NCBI RefSeq assembly: GCF_002964765.1
Contig: NZ_PQCF01000032.1
Coordinates: 372,001 to 436,000, forward strand
DNA length: 64,000 nucleotides
DNA from: Pseudoalteromonas sp. T1lg88
GTDB lineage: Bacteria; Pseudomonadota; Gammaproteobacteria; Enterobacterales; Alteromonadaceae
Direction: 5' to 3'
The stretch's first letter is position 1. Every line of letters starts with the position of its first letter. This document shows positions 9,118 through 17,892 of the stretch, in pieces. Made by a program: the position numbers and the translations under genes. Under the pieces are notes generated by a model. The model did not search any database. It was not told the origin of the DNA and worked only from the letters and a program-made list of their open reading frames with translations.

Positions 9118-9756
9118 CTATATGGCGCCCGCATCCAAATAACTGCCCGCCCCAATCGTAAACATCCACAAGCCCCATAAACTATGTTCAAGCACGCAGG
9201 CGATAGTCGAGCGCGAATGCGCATAGGTGTAAGAAAACAATAAGCCGCCAAAAAACGCCAACAGCACAGCCACCAGATTGCCATAGACCACATGGGCCAG
9301 GGCAAATACGGCGGCGCTTAGCCACACCCGCTTGGTCTTATTGGGAATAATAGGTTTATAGCGATGAAAGAAATAGGTGCGAAAAATCAACTCCTGCGGC
9401 AAGACTGAGAGCAAGGGGTAGAGGATGAGCAGCATCAACCAGCTCATGGGCGATTGCAGTGGGTAACTAAACCAGTTTTCCTGATTGATAATGCCGTACA
9501 AGACCCCGGAGAGCAGGGCGCCGGTCAGAAAAAACGTGGCCATGCGCTTTTTCACTACCGGAAACTGGCCCATGGAGGTAATGCGAAAGCGTTTAAAATG
9601 AGGGTCGGTCAGTAGAATAAAACAACACACAGCGGTGAGAATGATCAGCGCCGGGATTAGCCAGTTTTGTAAATGTTCACGCAAGCCAAGGCCCACCAGG
9701 GGCAATATGATAAAAACGCAGAAAAGCTCAAGCCAGCGATACTGGGTATTAGTCAA
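9118..9756 (-). CDS. CPBP family intramembrane protease-like protein
   Basis: 212 residues with about seven or eight hydrophobic segments. The CPBP/Abi core is visible as LLSVLPQELIFRTYFFHRY (motif 1), FALAHVVYGN (motif 2, His) and LEHSLWGLWMF (motif 3, His). Motif 1 reads QExxxR instead of the usual EExxxR, so the first catalytic Glu is Gln; a related PQE form occurs in some family members as far as I recall. CPBP proteins process prenylated or other membrane proteins in various settings; no target can be named. It lies alone between the convergent NSS gene and yciB. Confidence 0.75.
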   Translation of the reverse strand: MTNTQYRWLELFCVFIILPLVGLGLREHLQNWLIPALIILTAVCCFILLTDPHFKRFRITSMGQFPVVKKRMATFFLTGALLSGVLYGIINQENWFSYPLQSPMSWLMLLILYPLLSVLPQELIFRTYFFHRYKPIIPNKTKRVWLSAAVFALAHVVYGNLVAVLLAFFGGLLFSYTYAHSRSTIACVLEHSLWGLWMFTIGAGSYLDAGAI

Positions 9757-9814
9757 GGAAACGCTCCATTGCTACAGCGCGATGCATTAAGTGTAGCAAT
9801 GGATTGAGGCAGGG

Positions 9815-10423
9815 TTATGACTGTTCGTCAGGAAAATAGGGGTAGACGCGCACTATGGTAAAGATGATGGCAACAAAGGTGATCCCCATCAGCCCAAAGA
9901 CCTTAAAATTCACCCAAAAATCAAGGGAGAAGTTATAGGCCACATAGATATTGAGGGCGGCAATGGCACTAAACAACACCACCCAAAAAATATTCAATTG
10001 CTCCCACACTTTTTGCGGTACCAAGATGTTGTTGGCATCACTGCTGCCGGCGTTACTGTCGGCACTGCTGTCACTTTGCTTTTCGGCCACGGAATTTAAG
10101 AGCCCAACCAAGGCTTTTTGTACTAGGTTCTTTTTGAAAAAACAGCGCGAAATAACAAGCGTCAGTGCCAAGATGGCGTAGATGAAGGTCGCCTTCCACT
10201 GAATAAAGTGCTCGTCGCGAAACAAGATGGTCATGGTGCCAAGCACCAAGGCGATGGCGAAAAACACCCAGTGGCGGGTGCCGATTTTTCCTTCCTTAAA
10301 ATAGGCGTAGGCCATTTGTATGGCGCTGGCAGCGACCAAGACCCCAGTGGCCCAATAGATATCGACCATTTTATAAACGGCAAAAAATAAAATTAGCGGG
10401 ATATATTCGATTAGTGTGCTCAT
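9815..10423 (-). CDS. yciB: Inner membrane septation protein YciB (IspZ family)
   Basis: Polytopic inner-membrane protein matching the YciB/IspZ family: MSTLIEYIPLILFFAVYKMVDIYWAT at the start, WKATFIYAILALTLVIS in the middle and VPQKVWEQLNIFWVVLFSAIAALNIYVAYNFSLDFWVNFKVFGLMGIT near the end. E. coli YciB is 179 residues; the excess here is mainly a Ser/Ala/Asp-rich insert (about residues 112-132, SDSSADSNAGSSD) between helices. Two methionines lie upstream in frame (10435 and 10465), but this start aligns with the family. The protein is linked to cell-envelope and septum synthesis. It is a neighbour of the trp operon, as in many enterics. Confidence 0.88.
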   Translation of the reverse strand: MSTLIEYIPLILFFAVYKMVDIYWATGVLVAASAIQMAYAYFKEGKIGTRHWVFFAIALVLGTMTILFRDEHFIQWKATFIYAILALTLVISRCFFKKNLVQKALVGLLNSVAEKQSDSSADSNAGSSDANNILVPQKVWEQLNIFWVVLFSAIAALNIYVAYNFSLDFWVNFKVFGLMGITFVAIIFTIVRVYPYFPDEQS

Positions 10424-10557
10424 AGCCACATCCATTACTTCTGGTAGCAGGTGTTTTACCAGCATCGGCCCCTAAGCTCAAGGACAAAGGCTGGGTTTGA
10501 CATTTAAGGGCTGCGCTTTTAGGCTGCGCGCCTTTAAAGTTTTTAGTAGGGATTCAA

Positions 10558-10833
10558 GTGAACAAAAAACAGCTTATTGATGCCATGGGGCAACACAGCG
10601 GTTTAACGAAAAAGCAATGCGGTGCGGCACTTACGGCCATGCTCGATGCCATTAGTCGTTCATTACACGAAGGTGATGCGGTATTTATTCCCAAATTTGG
10701 CAACTTCTCCTTAAGCTATCATCCGACCAAGATGGGCCGCAATCCGCAAACCGGCGAACAAATTGAAATTGCCGGGCAAAACAAGGTGGCCTTTAAGTGC
10801 GCCAAGGCACTTAAAGACCGATTACAAGCTTAG
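10558..10833 (+). CDS. HU family DNA-binding protein
   Basis: 91-residue nucleoid protein. [21 protein letters not shown] is the HU helical start, [30 protein letters not shown] is the beta-arm with the MGRNPQTG tip (conserved Arg and intercalating Pro), and [16 protein letters not shown] the C-terminal helix. It differs from HupA/HupB in several core positions, so it is probably an accessory HU. GTG start with a weak AGGGA upstream. Its stop codon overlaps the trpA stop region (4-bp convergent overlap), leaving no room for a terminator between the two genes. Confidence 0.88.
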   Translation: MNKKQLIDAMGQHSGLTKKQCGAALTAMLDAISRSLHEGDAVFIPKFGNFSLSYHPTKMGRNPQTGEQIEIAGQNKVAFKCAKALKDRLQA

Positions 10834-11633
10834 CGGGTCGCCGCCTTCATCTCGGCGCAAAATTCGCGCAGTGCCTGGCACATGGCCGCTTCATCATCTA
10901 GATGCTGGGCAATGATTTTAACCACGGCCGAGCCACTGATGGCACCGCTTGCACCGCTTTGCAGTGCTTGCCTTACATCCTCCGGGGTGCTGATCCCAAA
11001 GCCCAGCAAGGCTGGAGCGGCGTGATACTCACTCAACTTAGTGACTAACTCCTGGGGCGGCATCTGCGCTTTGGTTTCTGTGCCTGTGACCCCGGCGCGA
11101 GAGAGCAAATAGGTGTAGCCGCGGCCATAGGAGGCACATTGGCGCAAGGTGTCATCATCGGCATTGGGCGTGGCGATAAAAATAGGCGCTATGCCCTGGC
11201 TCATGGCCGCACGGCGAAAGACCTTGGATTCATGCAAAGGCACATCCGCAACCAAAATGGAGTCCACACCCGCTTCTTTGGCCAACCGATAAAAATTATC
11301 TATGCCCTTGGCAAACACCAGATTTGAATACAGCAGCAGGCCGATGGGAATATCGGCGTTATACTCGCGCACCTGCTTGATGATATCGAAGCAGGTATCG
11401 GTATCGATATTTGCCGCCAAGGCGCGAATATTGGCCTGTTGTATCACCGGGCCGTCGGCAATGGGATCGGAGAAGGGAATGCCCAGCTCCAGGGCATCGG
11501 CGCCGCCATCGATAAGGCTTTTAATAATCGCCAGGCTTTGCTCCTTGTTGGGATCGCCTATGGTGACAAAGGGCACAAAGGCACCTTCGTTGTTGGCGCT
11601 TAGGTTGGCGAAGGTGGTGCTATAGCGGTTCAT
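10830..11633 (-). CDS. trpA: Tryptophan synthase alpha chain
   Basis: 267 residues. Cleaves indole-3-glycerol phosphate to indole and glyceraldehyde 3-phosphate within the TrpA2B2 complex. The TIM barrel shows PFVTIGDP at the start, the catalytic Glu in [21 protein letters not shown] with the catalytic Asp in [19 protein letters not shown], the flexible loop around [12 protein letters not shown], and the phosphate site LGFGIS...GAISGSAVV. The ATG overlaps the trpB stop by one base (TAATG), giving translational coupling. Last gene of the trp operon; its 3' end meets the HU gene. Confidence 0.96.
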   Translation of the reverse strand: MNRYSTTFANLSANNEGAFVPFVTIGDPNKEQSLAIIKSLIDGGADALELGIPFSDPIADGPVIQQANIRALAANIDTDTCFDIIKQVREYNADIPIGLLLYSNLVFAKGIDNFYRLAKEAGVDSILVADVPLHESKVFRRAAMSQGIAPIFIATPNADDDTLRQCASYGRGYTYLLSRAGVTGTETKAQMPPQELVTKLSEYHAAPALLGFGISTPEDVRQALQSGASGAISGSAVVKIIAQHLDDEAAMCQALREFCAEMKAATR

Positions 11634-12817
11634 TACTGCTCTCCTTTTGCTTCTAACACAGTGTGGACATGGGCCAGATCCTTATCCCCTCGGCCACTGA
11701 GGTTAACCACTAAAATGGTGTCCTGTTCTTGCTGCTCGGCATACTTTAAGGCGTAGGCCAGGGCATGGCTGGACTCAAGCGCCGGAATGATCCCTTCATT
11801 GCGAGCCAATGCCTTAAAAGCATCCAGGGCTTCATCATCGGTAATGCCCACATACTGGGCGCGCCCGGTTTCATGTAAATAGGCGTGCTGCGGTCCCACC
11901 GCAGGGTAATCCAGGCCTGCGGATACCGAGTAGGACTCTTCAATTTGCCCCTGCTCGGTTTGCATAATATAGGTGTAGGCACCGTGCAGCACACCCTTGG
12001 TGCCCTTGCACAAGGTGGCGCCGTGCTCGCCACTGTCCAGACCCTTACCCGCAGGCTCAACGCCGATTAGTTTGACGCCAGGCTCGTCGATAAAGTCGTT
12101 AAACATGCCGATGGCATTTGAGCCGCCGCCAACACAGGCGATCACCGCATCCGGCAAACGGCCTTCCGCCGCCAATACCTGTTGCTTGGCTTCCTCACCG
12201 ATCATTTTTTGGAACTCACGAACTAGGGTCGGGAAGGGGTGCGGCCCCGCCGCTGTGCCCAATAAATAGTGCGCGGTTTTATAGTTGGCAGACCAGTCGC
12301 GCAGCGCCTCGTTGACCGCATCCTTCAAGGTGCCAGAGCCGGCGGTGACCGGGATCACTTCGGCGCCCATTAAACGCATGCGAAAGACATTGGGTTGCTG
12401 GCGCTCGACGTCCTTGGCACCCATATAAATGCGGCATTTAAGGCCCAGTAAGGCGCAGGCCAGGGCCGTGGCCACACCGTGCTGTCCGGCACCGGTTTCC
12501 GCTATCACCTCATTTTTGCCCATACGCTTGGTAAGTAGGGCCTGGCCAAGCACCTGGTTGGTTTTATGGGCGCCGCCATGGAGCAGATCTTCTCGCTTAA
12601 GGTAGAGCTTTACCTTAGGGTTTTTGACCAGATTGCGGGTCAATGTCAGGGGTGTTGGCCTGCCGGCATATTCGTTTAGCAATGAGTGGAACTCTTTCTG
12701 GAAGCTGGCATCCAGTTGCGCCTTGTTAAATTCATCTTCTAGCTGCTTAAGCGCCGGGACCAAAAGTTGCGGCACATACATGCCGCCGAAGTCGCCAAAA
12801 TAGGCTGAATTTTTCAT
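11633..12817 (-). CDS. trpB: Tryptophan synthase beta chain
   Basis: PLP enzyme joining indole and serine to tryptophan; 394 residues from the [12 protein letters not shown] start. The PLP lysine is in [17 protein letters not shown], the phosphate loop is [11 protein letters not shown], and [10 protein letters not shown] carries the catalytic Glu109-equivalent. A start 30 nt upstream is open in frame, but GAGGT lies 5 nt before the chosen ATG and the family begins there. It starts 7 nt after the trpCF stop and overlaps trpA by one base. Confidence 0.97.
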   Translation of the reverse strand: MKNSAYFGDFGGMYVPQLLVPALKQLEDEFNKAQLDASFQKEFHSLLNEYAGRPTPLTLTRNLVKNPKVKLYLKREDLLHGGAHKTNQVLGQALLTKRMGKNEVIAETGAGQHGVATALACALLGLKCRIYMGAKDVERQQPNVFRMRLMGAEVIPVTAGSGTLKDAVNEALRDWSANYKTAHYLLGTAAGPHPFPTLVREFQKMIGEEAKQQVLAAEGRLPDAVIACVGGGSNAIGMFNDFIDEPGVKLIGVEPAGKGLDSGEHGATLCKGTKGVLHGAYTYIMQTEQGQIEESYSVSAGLDYPAVGPQHAYLHETGRAQYVGITDDEALDAFKALARNEGIIPALESSHALAYALKYAEQQEQDTILVVNLSGRGDKDLAHVHTVLEAKGEQ

Positions 12818-12824
12818 AACTACC

Positions 12825-14189
12825 TCAGTAATTCCTAATTGCCGCAAAGGCAGCGTTAATCTTATTAATACATTTTTTCCCGGGTGTGGACTCCACCCCG
12901 GAATTTAAATCTAAGCCCAAAGCTTGGGTTTGCTGGGCACTGCCGATATTGTCTGCTTGAATGCCGCCGGCGAGCATGTAGGGCGCAGTGGCGCCACCGA
13001 GTAAATTCCAGTCGAACTGCACGCCTGTACCCCCCTTGGCCGTTTTGCTATAGGTGTCGTACAGCACTCTGTCTACCCCAGCAATACCCACGGGGAGGGT
13101 GTCGGCCACCGCCTGGGCCTTCCAGATCTGGCAGGTCAGGGGCAGGGTGTTACGGAGGGTGCGAATATAAGCCTCATCTTCATGACCATGTAACTGCACC
13201 GCAGCTAATTTAAGGCGATTGGCGTACTCGCTGACCTGCGCAATATCGGCATCGACAAACACGCCAACATAGCGCAGCGGTGCGCTGTCGACTATGGCAG
13301 AGGCGCAGTCGATATCCACATATCGGGGCGAGCCCGGGTAGAAAATAAGGCCACCATAATAGGCACCGGCCTGGTACACGGCCTGGGCATCCTGAATGCG
13401 AGTCAGGCCACAGACCTTATTCTCGCCAAGGATCAGGCTGCGACAGGCGCCTTCTAAATCTGCCTGGGCCATCAGTGAGCTGCCTACCAGGAAGCCATCC
13501 ACCAAGGGACTTAGGCGCTTAACATCCTGATGGCTGTAGATACCGGACTCGGAGATCACCAATTTATCTTCAGGAATAAGTGAGCGCAGGCGCTCCGTGG
13601 TGGCCAAGTCCGTGCTTAAGTCCCTAAGATCACGGTTATTGATGCCGATAATCTTGGCATCTAGGGCCAGAGCACGAGTGACTTCTTCTTCGTTACTGAC
13701 CTCGGTCAGCACCGCCATATTTAAGGAGTGCGCCAGCGCAGCCAACTCCAGATAGGTGTCATCATCGAGCACCGAAAGCATGAGTAAAATGGCATCGCCG
13801 CCGTGCAGGCGCGCCAGATAAACCTGGTAGGGGTCGATAAAGAAGTCTTTACAGATCAGCGGTTGGTCCACAAGGGTACGTACCTTGGTCAGATAATCAT
13901 AGCTGCCTTGAAAATACTTTTCATCGGTCAGCACACTGATGCAGCTGGCATAGTGCTTGTACACTGAGGTGATGGCATCAAGGTCAAACACCTCGCGGAT
14001 CAAGCCCTTTGAGGGCGAGGCCTTTTTACATTCGAGAATAAAACTCGTTGGCGCCGCACTCAAGGCGGCATAAAAATCGCGCTGACTTGGCACGATTTGC
14101 GCGCTAAAGCTTGCCAGTGGGTGTGCCTGTTTACGCGCTTCCACTTCGATGCGCTTGTCGGCGACGATTTTTTCTAAAACATTAGCCAT
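12825..14189 (-). CDS. trpCF: Bifunctional indole-3-glycerol phosphate synthase / phosphoribosylanthranilate isomerase
   Basis: 454-residue fusion as in E. coli TrpC. Residues about 1-255 form the IGPS barrel: [34 protein letters not shown] (catalytic Lys), [23 protein letters not shown] and ISESGI. Residues about 256-454 form the PRAI barrel: [11 protein letters not shown] (catalytic Cys), [17 protein letters not shown], and [10 protein letters not shown] with the C-terminal [12 protein letters not shown]. The two domains catalyse consecutive steps (isomerisation, then ring closure). It overlaps the trpD stop by 8 nt at its start, so coupling with trpD is likely. Confidence 0.96.
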   Translation of the reverse strand: MANVLEKIVADKRIEVEARKQAHPLASFSAQIVPSQRDFYAALSAAPTSFILECKKASPSKGLIREVFDLDAITSVYKHYASCISVLTDEKYFQGSYDYLTKVRTLVDQPLICKDFFIDPYQVYLARLHGGDAILLMLSVLDDDTYLELAALAHSLNMAVLTEVSNEEEVTRALALDAKIIGINNRDLRDLSTDLATTERLRSLIPEDKLVISESGIYSHQDVKRLSPLVDGFLVGSSLMAQADLEGACRSLILGENKVCGLTRIQDAQAVYQAGAYYGGLIFYPGSPRYVDIDCASAIVDSAPLRYVGVFVDADIAQVSEYANRLKLAAVQLHGHEDEAYIRTLRNTLPLTCQIWKAQAVADTLPVGIAGVDRVLYDTYSKTAKGGTGVQFDWNLLGGATAPYMLAGGIQADNIGSAQQTQALGLDLNSGVESTPGKKCINKINAAFAAIRNY

Positions 14190-15186
14190 GGCTCACCTCG
14201 ATAATGGCATTAAGTGTGTGTTGTGCTTGGCCGCTGGCCAAAACCTGGCGCACCTGCTCGGCGGCCTCCTTAAAGCTGCTCGCCTTATTATTGATAACCA
14301 ACAGGGCGGCGACATTGGCAATAATGGCTCCGTTATGCGCGTCGCTCCCTTGGCCGGCTAAAATCGCGCGCGTGGCCTTGGCATTATATTCTGGGCCCTG
14401 GCCGCTGAGTTCGTCCAGGCTAAAGTGTGCCAAGCCAAAGTCGCTGGGGCTTAAGGTATATTCGCGCAACTGGCCATCATTTAGCTCTACGACTTTAGTG
14501 TCGCCGTGCAGGGCAATTTCATCGGTCCCACTGCCGTGCACTACCATGGCGCGTTGGCAACCCAGTTGCTTTAGGGTTTTTGCCATCGGCAGGCATAAGG
14601 CCGGGTCGTACACGCCAAGCAGTTGCGCCTGAGGTTTGGCCGGGTTTGCCAAGGGACCAAGCAGGTTGAACAGGGTGCGGGTTTTTAAGGTGGTGCGCAC
14701 CGCCATGGCGTGTTTTACACCGCTGTGGTACAGGGGCGCAAACAAAAATGTAAAACCGGTTTGCTCAAGCAAATTAGCCGCCTGCTCTGGGGTCATATTA
14801 ATATTGACGCCCAGGCTTGCAAGCAAGTCGGAAGAGCCGCTGTTGCTGGAGACGCTGCGATTACCGTGTTTGACCACATTAAGGCCACAGGCTGCGGCTA
14901 CTAAAGAGGCGGTGGTGCTGATATTTATGGTATTGGCGCCATCGCCGCCGGTACCGCAGCTGTCGATTAAGTCCTTGGCCTGGGTGTGAAAGGGCACCGC
15001 ATTGGCGCGCATGGCCGAGGCCGCACCGGCGATTTCGTCACTGCATTCGCCCTTGATTTTGAGTGCCGTGAGGATGGCCGCCAGGGTAATATCGTCCACA
15101 CGTCCTTGCATAATGTCGTTAAACAGCGCTTCTGCCTGGGCAAAGCTCAGGTCCTGCTGTTGGTATAGTTGTGCTAACAGGTCCAT
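14182..15186 (-). CDS. trpD: Anthranilate phosphoribosyltransferase
   Basis: 334 residues; transfers phosphoribosyl from PRPP to anthranilate. Hallmarks: LIDSCGTGGDGANTINISTTA (PRPP binding), KHGNRSVSSNSGSSDLLASLG, FLFAPLYHSGVKHAMAVR and TLFNLLGPLANPA, all at family positions. It is a stand-alone trpD; the glutamine amidotransferase domain that is fused to it in E. coli is the separate trpG gene here. It starts 3 nt after the trpG stop and overlaps trpCF by 8 nt. Confidence 0.96.
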   Translation of the reverse strand: MDLLAQLYQQQDLSFAQAEALFNDIMQGRVDDITLAAILTALKIKGECSDEIAGAASAMRANAVPFHTQAKDLIDSCGTGGDGANTINISTTASLVAAACGLNVVKHGNRSVSSNSGSSDLLASLGVNINMTPEQAANLLEQTGFTFLFAPLYHSGVKHAMAVRTTLKTRTLFNLLGPLANPAKPQAQLLGVYDPALCLPMAKTLKQLGCQRAMVVHGSGTDEIALHGDTKVVELNDGQLREYTLSPSDFGLAHFSLDELSGQGPEYNAKATRAILAGQGSDAHNGAIIANVAALLVINNKASSFKEAAEQVRQVLASGQAQHTLNAIIEVSHG

Positions 15187-15189
15187 GGC

Positions 15190-15780
15190 TTACTCCTTAG
15201 CGGTCAAATAGTCTAGACTTTGGCGCAGTAATTGGGCGCCATTGGGCGTGAGGATCGACTCCGGGTGGAATTGATACCCGAGCACCTTATCCTGCGCCTG
15301 GCAAATGGCCATGGTCATGCCGTCGTACTCGGCGATCACTTCAAGCTGGGTCGGTACGCTGGTTGCCACCAAGGAGTGATAACGGGCCACCACCAGGGTA
15401 TCGCCAAAGCCGCTAAACGCCGGATGTGGAGCCAAGGAAATAGCCGATGACTTACCGTGCACCGTTTCCTTGGCGTGACCGACAGTGCCGCCATAAGCCT
15501 GAGTCAATGCCTGCTGGCCAAGGCAAATGCCAAGTATGGGAAATTGACCACGGCACAGCTCAATTAAGGCCATCATGCAACCGGCATCGCTTGGCGCACC
15601 AGGGCCGGGAGAGAGCACCAGCACCACGGGCTGGGTTTCGGCGCACATGCGCTGATAAATGCTCTGGGCATCGACGGTATTGCGATACACCACCAGGTCT
15701 TGTCCTAGCTGGGCAAACTCATCTACCAGGTTATAACTGAATGAGTCGATATTATCTAAGAAGTAAATCTTATATTTCAT
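15190..15780 (-). CDS. trpG: Anthranilate synthase component II (glutamine amidotransferase)
   Basis: 196-residue class I amidotransferase supplying ammonia to TrpE. Triad: Cys86 in ILGICLGQQAL, and the His and Glu of LGYQFHPESIL near residue 172. The oxyanion region LSPGPGAPSDAG and the N-terminal FLDNIDSFSYNLVDEF are typical. Its start overlaps the trpE stop by 4 nt. It could also serve p-aminobenzoate synthesis as amphibolic TrpG/PabA does in some bacteria, but the operon position points to tryptophan. Confidence 0.96.
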   Translation of the reverse strand: MKYKIYFLDNIDSFSYNLVDEFAQLGQDLVVYRNTVDAQSIYQRMCAETQPVVLVLSPGPGAPSDAGCMMALIELCRGQFPILGICLGQQALTQAYGGTVGHAKETVHGKSSAISLAPHPAFSGFGDTLVVARYHSLVATSVPTQLEVIAEYDGMTMAICQAQDKVLGYQFHPESILTPNGAQLLRQSLDYLTAKE

Positions 15781-17372
15781 GCCCTTGTCTCCTTTTCGCG
15801 AGCAGATTGACTAGCCGCAATAGCGCTTAGCACGGCACTGGCCTTGGCACGGGTTTCATCCGCTTCGCTTTGTGGGTCTGAGTCAAACACCACGCCGGCA
15901 CCAGCTTGGACATGGGCATAGCCGTCTTTTACAAAGGCACTGCGAATAACGATACAGGAATCCATGGAGCCATCGCCGGTAAGATAACCCACGGCACCGC
16001 CATAACTGCCACGGCGTTTTTGCTCTACCTCACGAATAAGACGGGCGGCGCTGACTTTGGGGGCGCCGACCAGGGTGCCCATATTCATGCAGGCCTGATA
16101 GGCATGCAGGGCATCTAAATCATCCTTTAATTGACCGACAACGCGCGATACCAGGTGCATCACATGAGAATAGCGGTCGACCTTAAGCAGCTCCTTAACA
16201 TAACGGGTGCCGGCCTCGCTGATGCGGGCGACATCGTTACGAGCCAAATCAACCAGCATAATATGCTCGGCGCGCTCCTTGGCATCATCACGAAGATCCA
16301 GCTCGATACGCGAGTCGAGGTCGAGATTGATACTGCCGTCGGCGTTTTTACCACGTGGTCGGGTACCGGCAATAGGGTAGACCTCAACCTGGTTGCTGCT
16401 GGCGCAATATTTCAGCGCCGACTCAGGCGAAGCGCCAAACAGGCTGAAATCCTGATCGCGCAGGTAAAACATATAAGGGCTGGGGTTTTGCTGCTTCAAT
16501 CTGGCGTAGGCGGCCAGCGGCTCAGTGCAGGGCAGGGTAAAGGTGCGCGAAGGCACGACCTGGAAAATATCGCCATCGATAATATGCTGCTGCAATTGGC
16601 TAACCTGGGCCATAAAAAGGGCGTCGTCAATATCGACCTGAGCCTGGCTTGGCGATAAGGGATTTGTTGTACTCGCTAGCGTGAATTCGTTCAGGTCGTC
16701 ACAGAGCGCATTAAGGCGCTCAACCTGTTGCCCAACCTCAAAACAATTGGCATGAACCTCGGGGCCATTAAAAACATTGCCGATAATTTCTGTGCTTTGT
16801 TGTTGATGGTCAATCACCACCAGGGTTTCTGCCAGATAAAAAACATAGTCGGGACAGGTGTTTTCCTTGGTGGGCACGCTGGGTAAAGCCTCCGCATTGG
16901 CGACCATGTCATAACTCATTACGCCACCGAGAAACACCGAGAAGGGGTTGTCACCGTTGCTGTCGATACGCTCAATACATTGTCTTAGGGTATCAAAAGC
17001 GTTAGCGGCCTTGAGCTTGGCATGCTCATCAAGGTTTTGGTTAACACTTGGATAGCAAATATTCAGGGTGTCATTTTGCAACTCGGTGCTGGCATCGCTT
17101 AGGTGTTGCTGCAAATAAGGCAGTAGCTGGGCACCATTATTGGACAAGGCCTGAACCTGTACCTGGTTGCCATTGCACTCGATGCGCAGCGCCGCATCGA
17201 CCAGCACCAGGCTTTTTAAATTGGCTTTGGAGTCGATTTCCGCCGATTCCAGCAATAAGGCATTGCTCTTATCCAGCTTGGCAAACAGGCTTAGCGCGGA
17301 CGGAATATAATCCCGTCGCAAACTAATGCTGGTCACTTGCCCGGCGGTCGTCGAGATGTGACTAAATATCAT
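15777..17372 (-). CDS. trpE: Anthranilate synthase component I
   Basis: 531 residues with the chosen start; converts chorismate and ammonia to anthranilate. The N-terminal feedback-inhibition element LLLESAEIDSK (residues 39-49) is the tryptophan-binding motif. The catalytic C-terminal half contains IFQVVPSRTF, SPYMFYLRDQDFSLFGASPES, YPIAGTRPRG, DLARNDVARI, GAPKVSAARLI and the end region GAGVVFDSDPQSE. An in-frame ATG lies 15 nt upstream, but GAGGA is placed 8 nt before the downstream ATG while the upstream one has no usable spacing, so the latter start is chosen. First structural gene of the trp operon, controlled by two leader/attenuator units. Confidence 0.95.
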   Translation of the reverse strand: MIFSHISTTAGQVTSISLRRDYIPSALSLFAKLDKSNALLLESAEIDSKANLKSLVLVDAALRIECNGNQVQVQALSNNGAQLLPYLQQHLSDASTELQNDTLNICYPSVNQNLDEHAKLKAANAFDTLRQCIERIDSNGDNPFSVFLGGVMSYDMVANAEALPSVPTKENTCPDYVFYLAETLVVIDHQQQSTEIIGNVFNGPEVHANCFEVGQQVERLNALCDDLNEFTLASTTNPLSPSQAQVDIDDALFMAQVSQLQQHIIDGDIFQVVPSRTFTLPCTEPLAAYARLKQQNPSPYMFYLRDQDFSLFGASPESALKYCASSNQVEVYPIAGTRPRGKNADGSINLDLDSRIELDLRDDAKERAEHIMLVDLARNDVARISEAGTRYVKELLKVDRYSHVMHLVSRVVGQLKDDLDALHAYQACMNMGTLVGAPKVSAARLIREVEQKRRGSYGGAVGYLTGDGSMDSCIVIRSAFVKDGYAHVQAGAGVVFDSDPQSEADETRAKASAVLSAIAASQSAREKETRA

Positions 17373-17430
17373 AAAAAAGGTCCTCATTCCCTTTTGTTTT
17401 AACCGATTTTTTCGGTTTTAAACGCTACAT

Positions 17431-17468
17431 AATAAAAAACCCGCTGACTTAATGATAAGCAGCGGGTT
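17431..17468 (-). terminator. trp attenuator 2 (proximal to trpE)
   Basis: On the minus strand AACCCGCTGCTT pairs with AAGTCAGCGGGTT (one bulged base) and is followed by TTTTTATT, an intrinsic terminator 59 bp before trpE. Its 5' arm ACCCGCT can instead pair with AGCGGGT at the stop codon of the upstream leader peptide, which would be the antiterminator. These are the classic mutually exclusive structures of ribosome-mediated trp attenuation. Confidence 0.85.
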
Positions 17469-17501
17469 TGAAAATTGCTCAGCCATGATCAGGCCCACCC
17501 G

Positions 17502-17555
17502 CTAGTTCGAGTGCCACCACCAAATCATCATGTGTTTAGACTGAGTAAAAATCAT
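17502..17555 (-). CDS. trpL: trp operon leader peptide 2 (proximal)
   Basis: Small open frame encoding MIFTQSKHMMIWWWHSN, 17 residues, with three consecutive Trp codons. The codons after the Trp run (CACTCG) can pair with CGGGTG just after the TAG stop (segments 1:2), AGCGGGT can pair with the 5' arm of the terminator (2:3), and the terminator itself is 3:4. Stalling at the Trp codons when charged tRNA-Trp is scarce would free segment 2 and prevent termination. An internal start at the Met-Met pair is possible. A 30-nt block covering the Trp codons and stop (17494-17523) is repeated exactly in leader 1. Confidence 0.85.
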   Translation of the reverse strand: MIFTQSKHMMIWWWHSN

Positions 17556-17573
17556 TGTTAGTTACCAAATTTA

Positions 17574-17605
17574 GTTACAAAAAAACCCGCGACATGAGCG
17601 GGTTT
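17574..17605 (-). terminator. trp attenuator 1 (distal)
   Basis: On the minus strand AAACCCGC and GCGGGTTT form an 8-bp stem with a 7-nt loop, followed by TTTTTGTAA. It lies 45 nt after the stop codon of leader peptide 1 and only about 18 nt before the start of leader peptide 2. The 5' arm AACCCGCT is complementary to AGCGGGT at the leader 1 stop, so it has the same antiterminator option as attenuator 2. Confidence 0.8.
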
Positions 17606-17649
17606 GTTATCAGTTCTGTGCTGGCTACAGCCACGACTAATCCCACCCG

Positions 17650-17700
17650 CTAGTTCGAGTGCCACCACCAAGTGATATGAATTAGTTTTGCTGAGCGCAT
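17650..17700 (-). CDS. trpL: trp operon leader peptide 1 (distal)
   Basis: Small frame encoding MRSAKLIHITWWWHSN, 16 residues, again with three consecutive Trp codons and the same WWWHSN end as leader 2. The purine-rich AAAGAA lies about 6 nt upstream of the ATG. The shared 30-nt block (17642-17671 here) includes the segment 1 and 2 elements. The N-terminal parts of the two leaders differ, so this looks like an old duplication in which only the regulatory core has been kept. Confidence 0.8.
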   Translation of the reverse strand: MRSAKLIHITWWWHSN

Positions 17701-17736
17701 ATTTATTTCTTTTTGAACCGAAAAATTATGCCAGTT

Positions 17737-17765
17737 AGTAAAACTTACCTCGGCATCAGAGTCAA
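17737..17765 (-). promoter_or_regulatory. Likely trp operon promoter with possible TrpR site
   Basis: On the minus strand TTGACT (17760-17765) and TTTACT (17737-17742) are 17 bp apart, 37 bp upstream of leader peptide 1. AGTT and AACT half-sites overlap the -10 (AGTTTTACTAACT), loosely like the ACTAGTTAACTAGT core of TrpR operators; repression by TrpR is possible but not shown. No other good promoter is seen between this point and trpE. Confidence 0.5.
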
Positions 17766-17892
17766 CCCCAAGGGGCATAAAAGTGCAAAGAAAACTTTGC
17801 TGGCCTTGGCAATGACATAAGTTGCCCCTAGGCGCCGGATAAAATGGTACACTGGCAGGGATTTAACAAAAGACCACAATGGGATAACCGCG

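Noticed and set aside
16131..16658. 175-residue plus-strand frame opposite trpE
   Set aside because: Mirror of trpE codons; trpE motifs on the other strand are unambiguous.
17494..17671. CRISPR-like reading of the 30-nt repeat before trpE
   Set aside because: Only two copies, containing Trp codons followed by terminators; they are trp leader elements.
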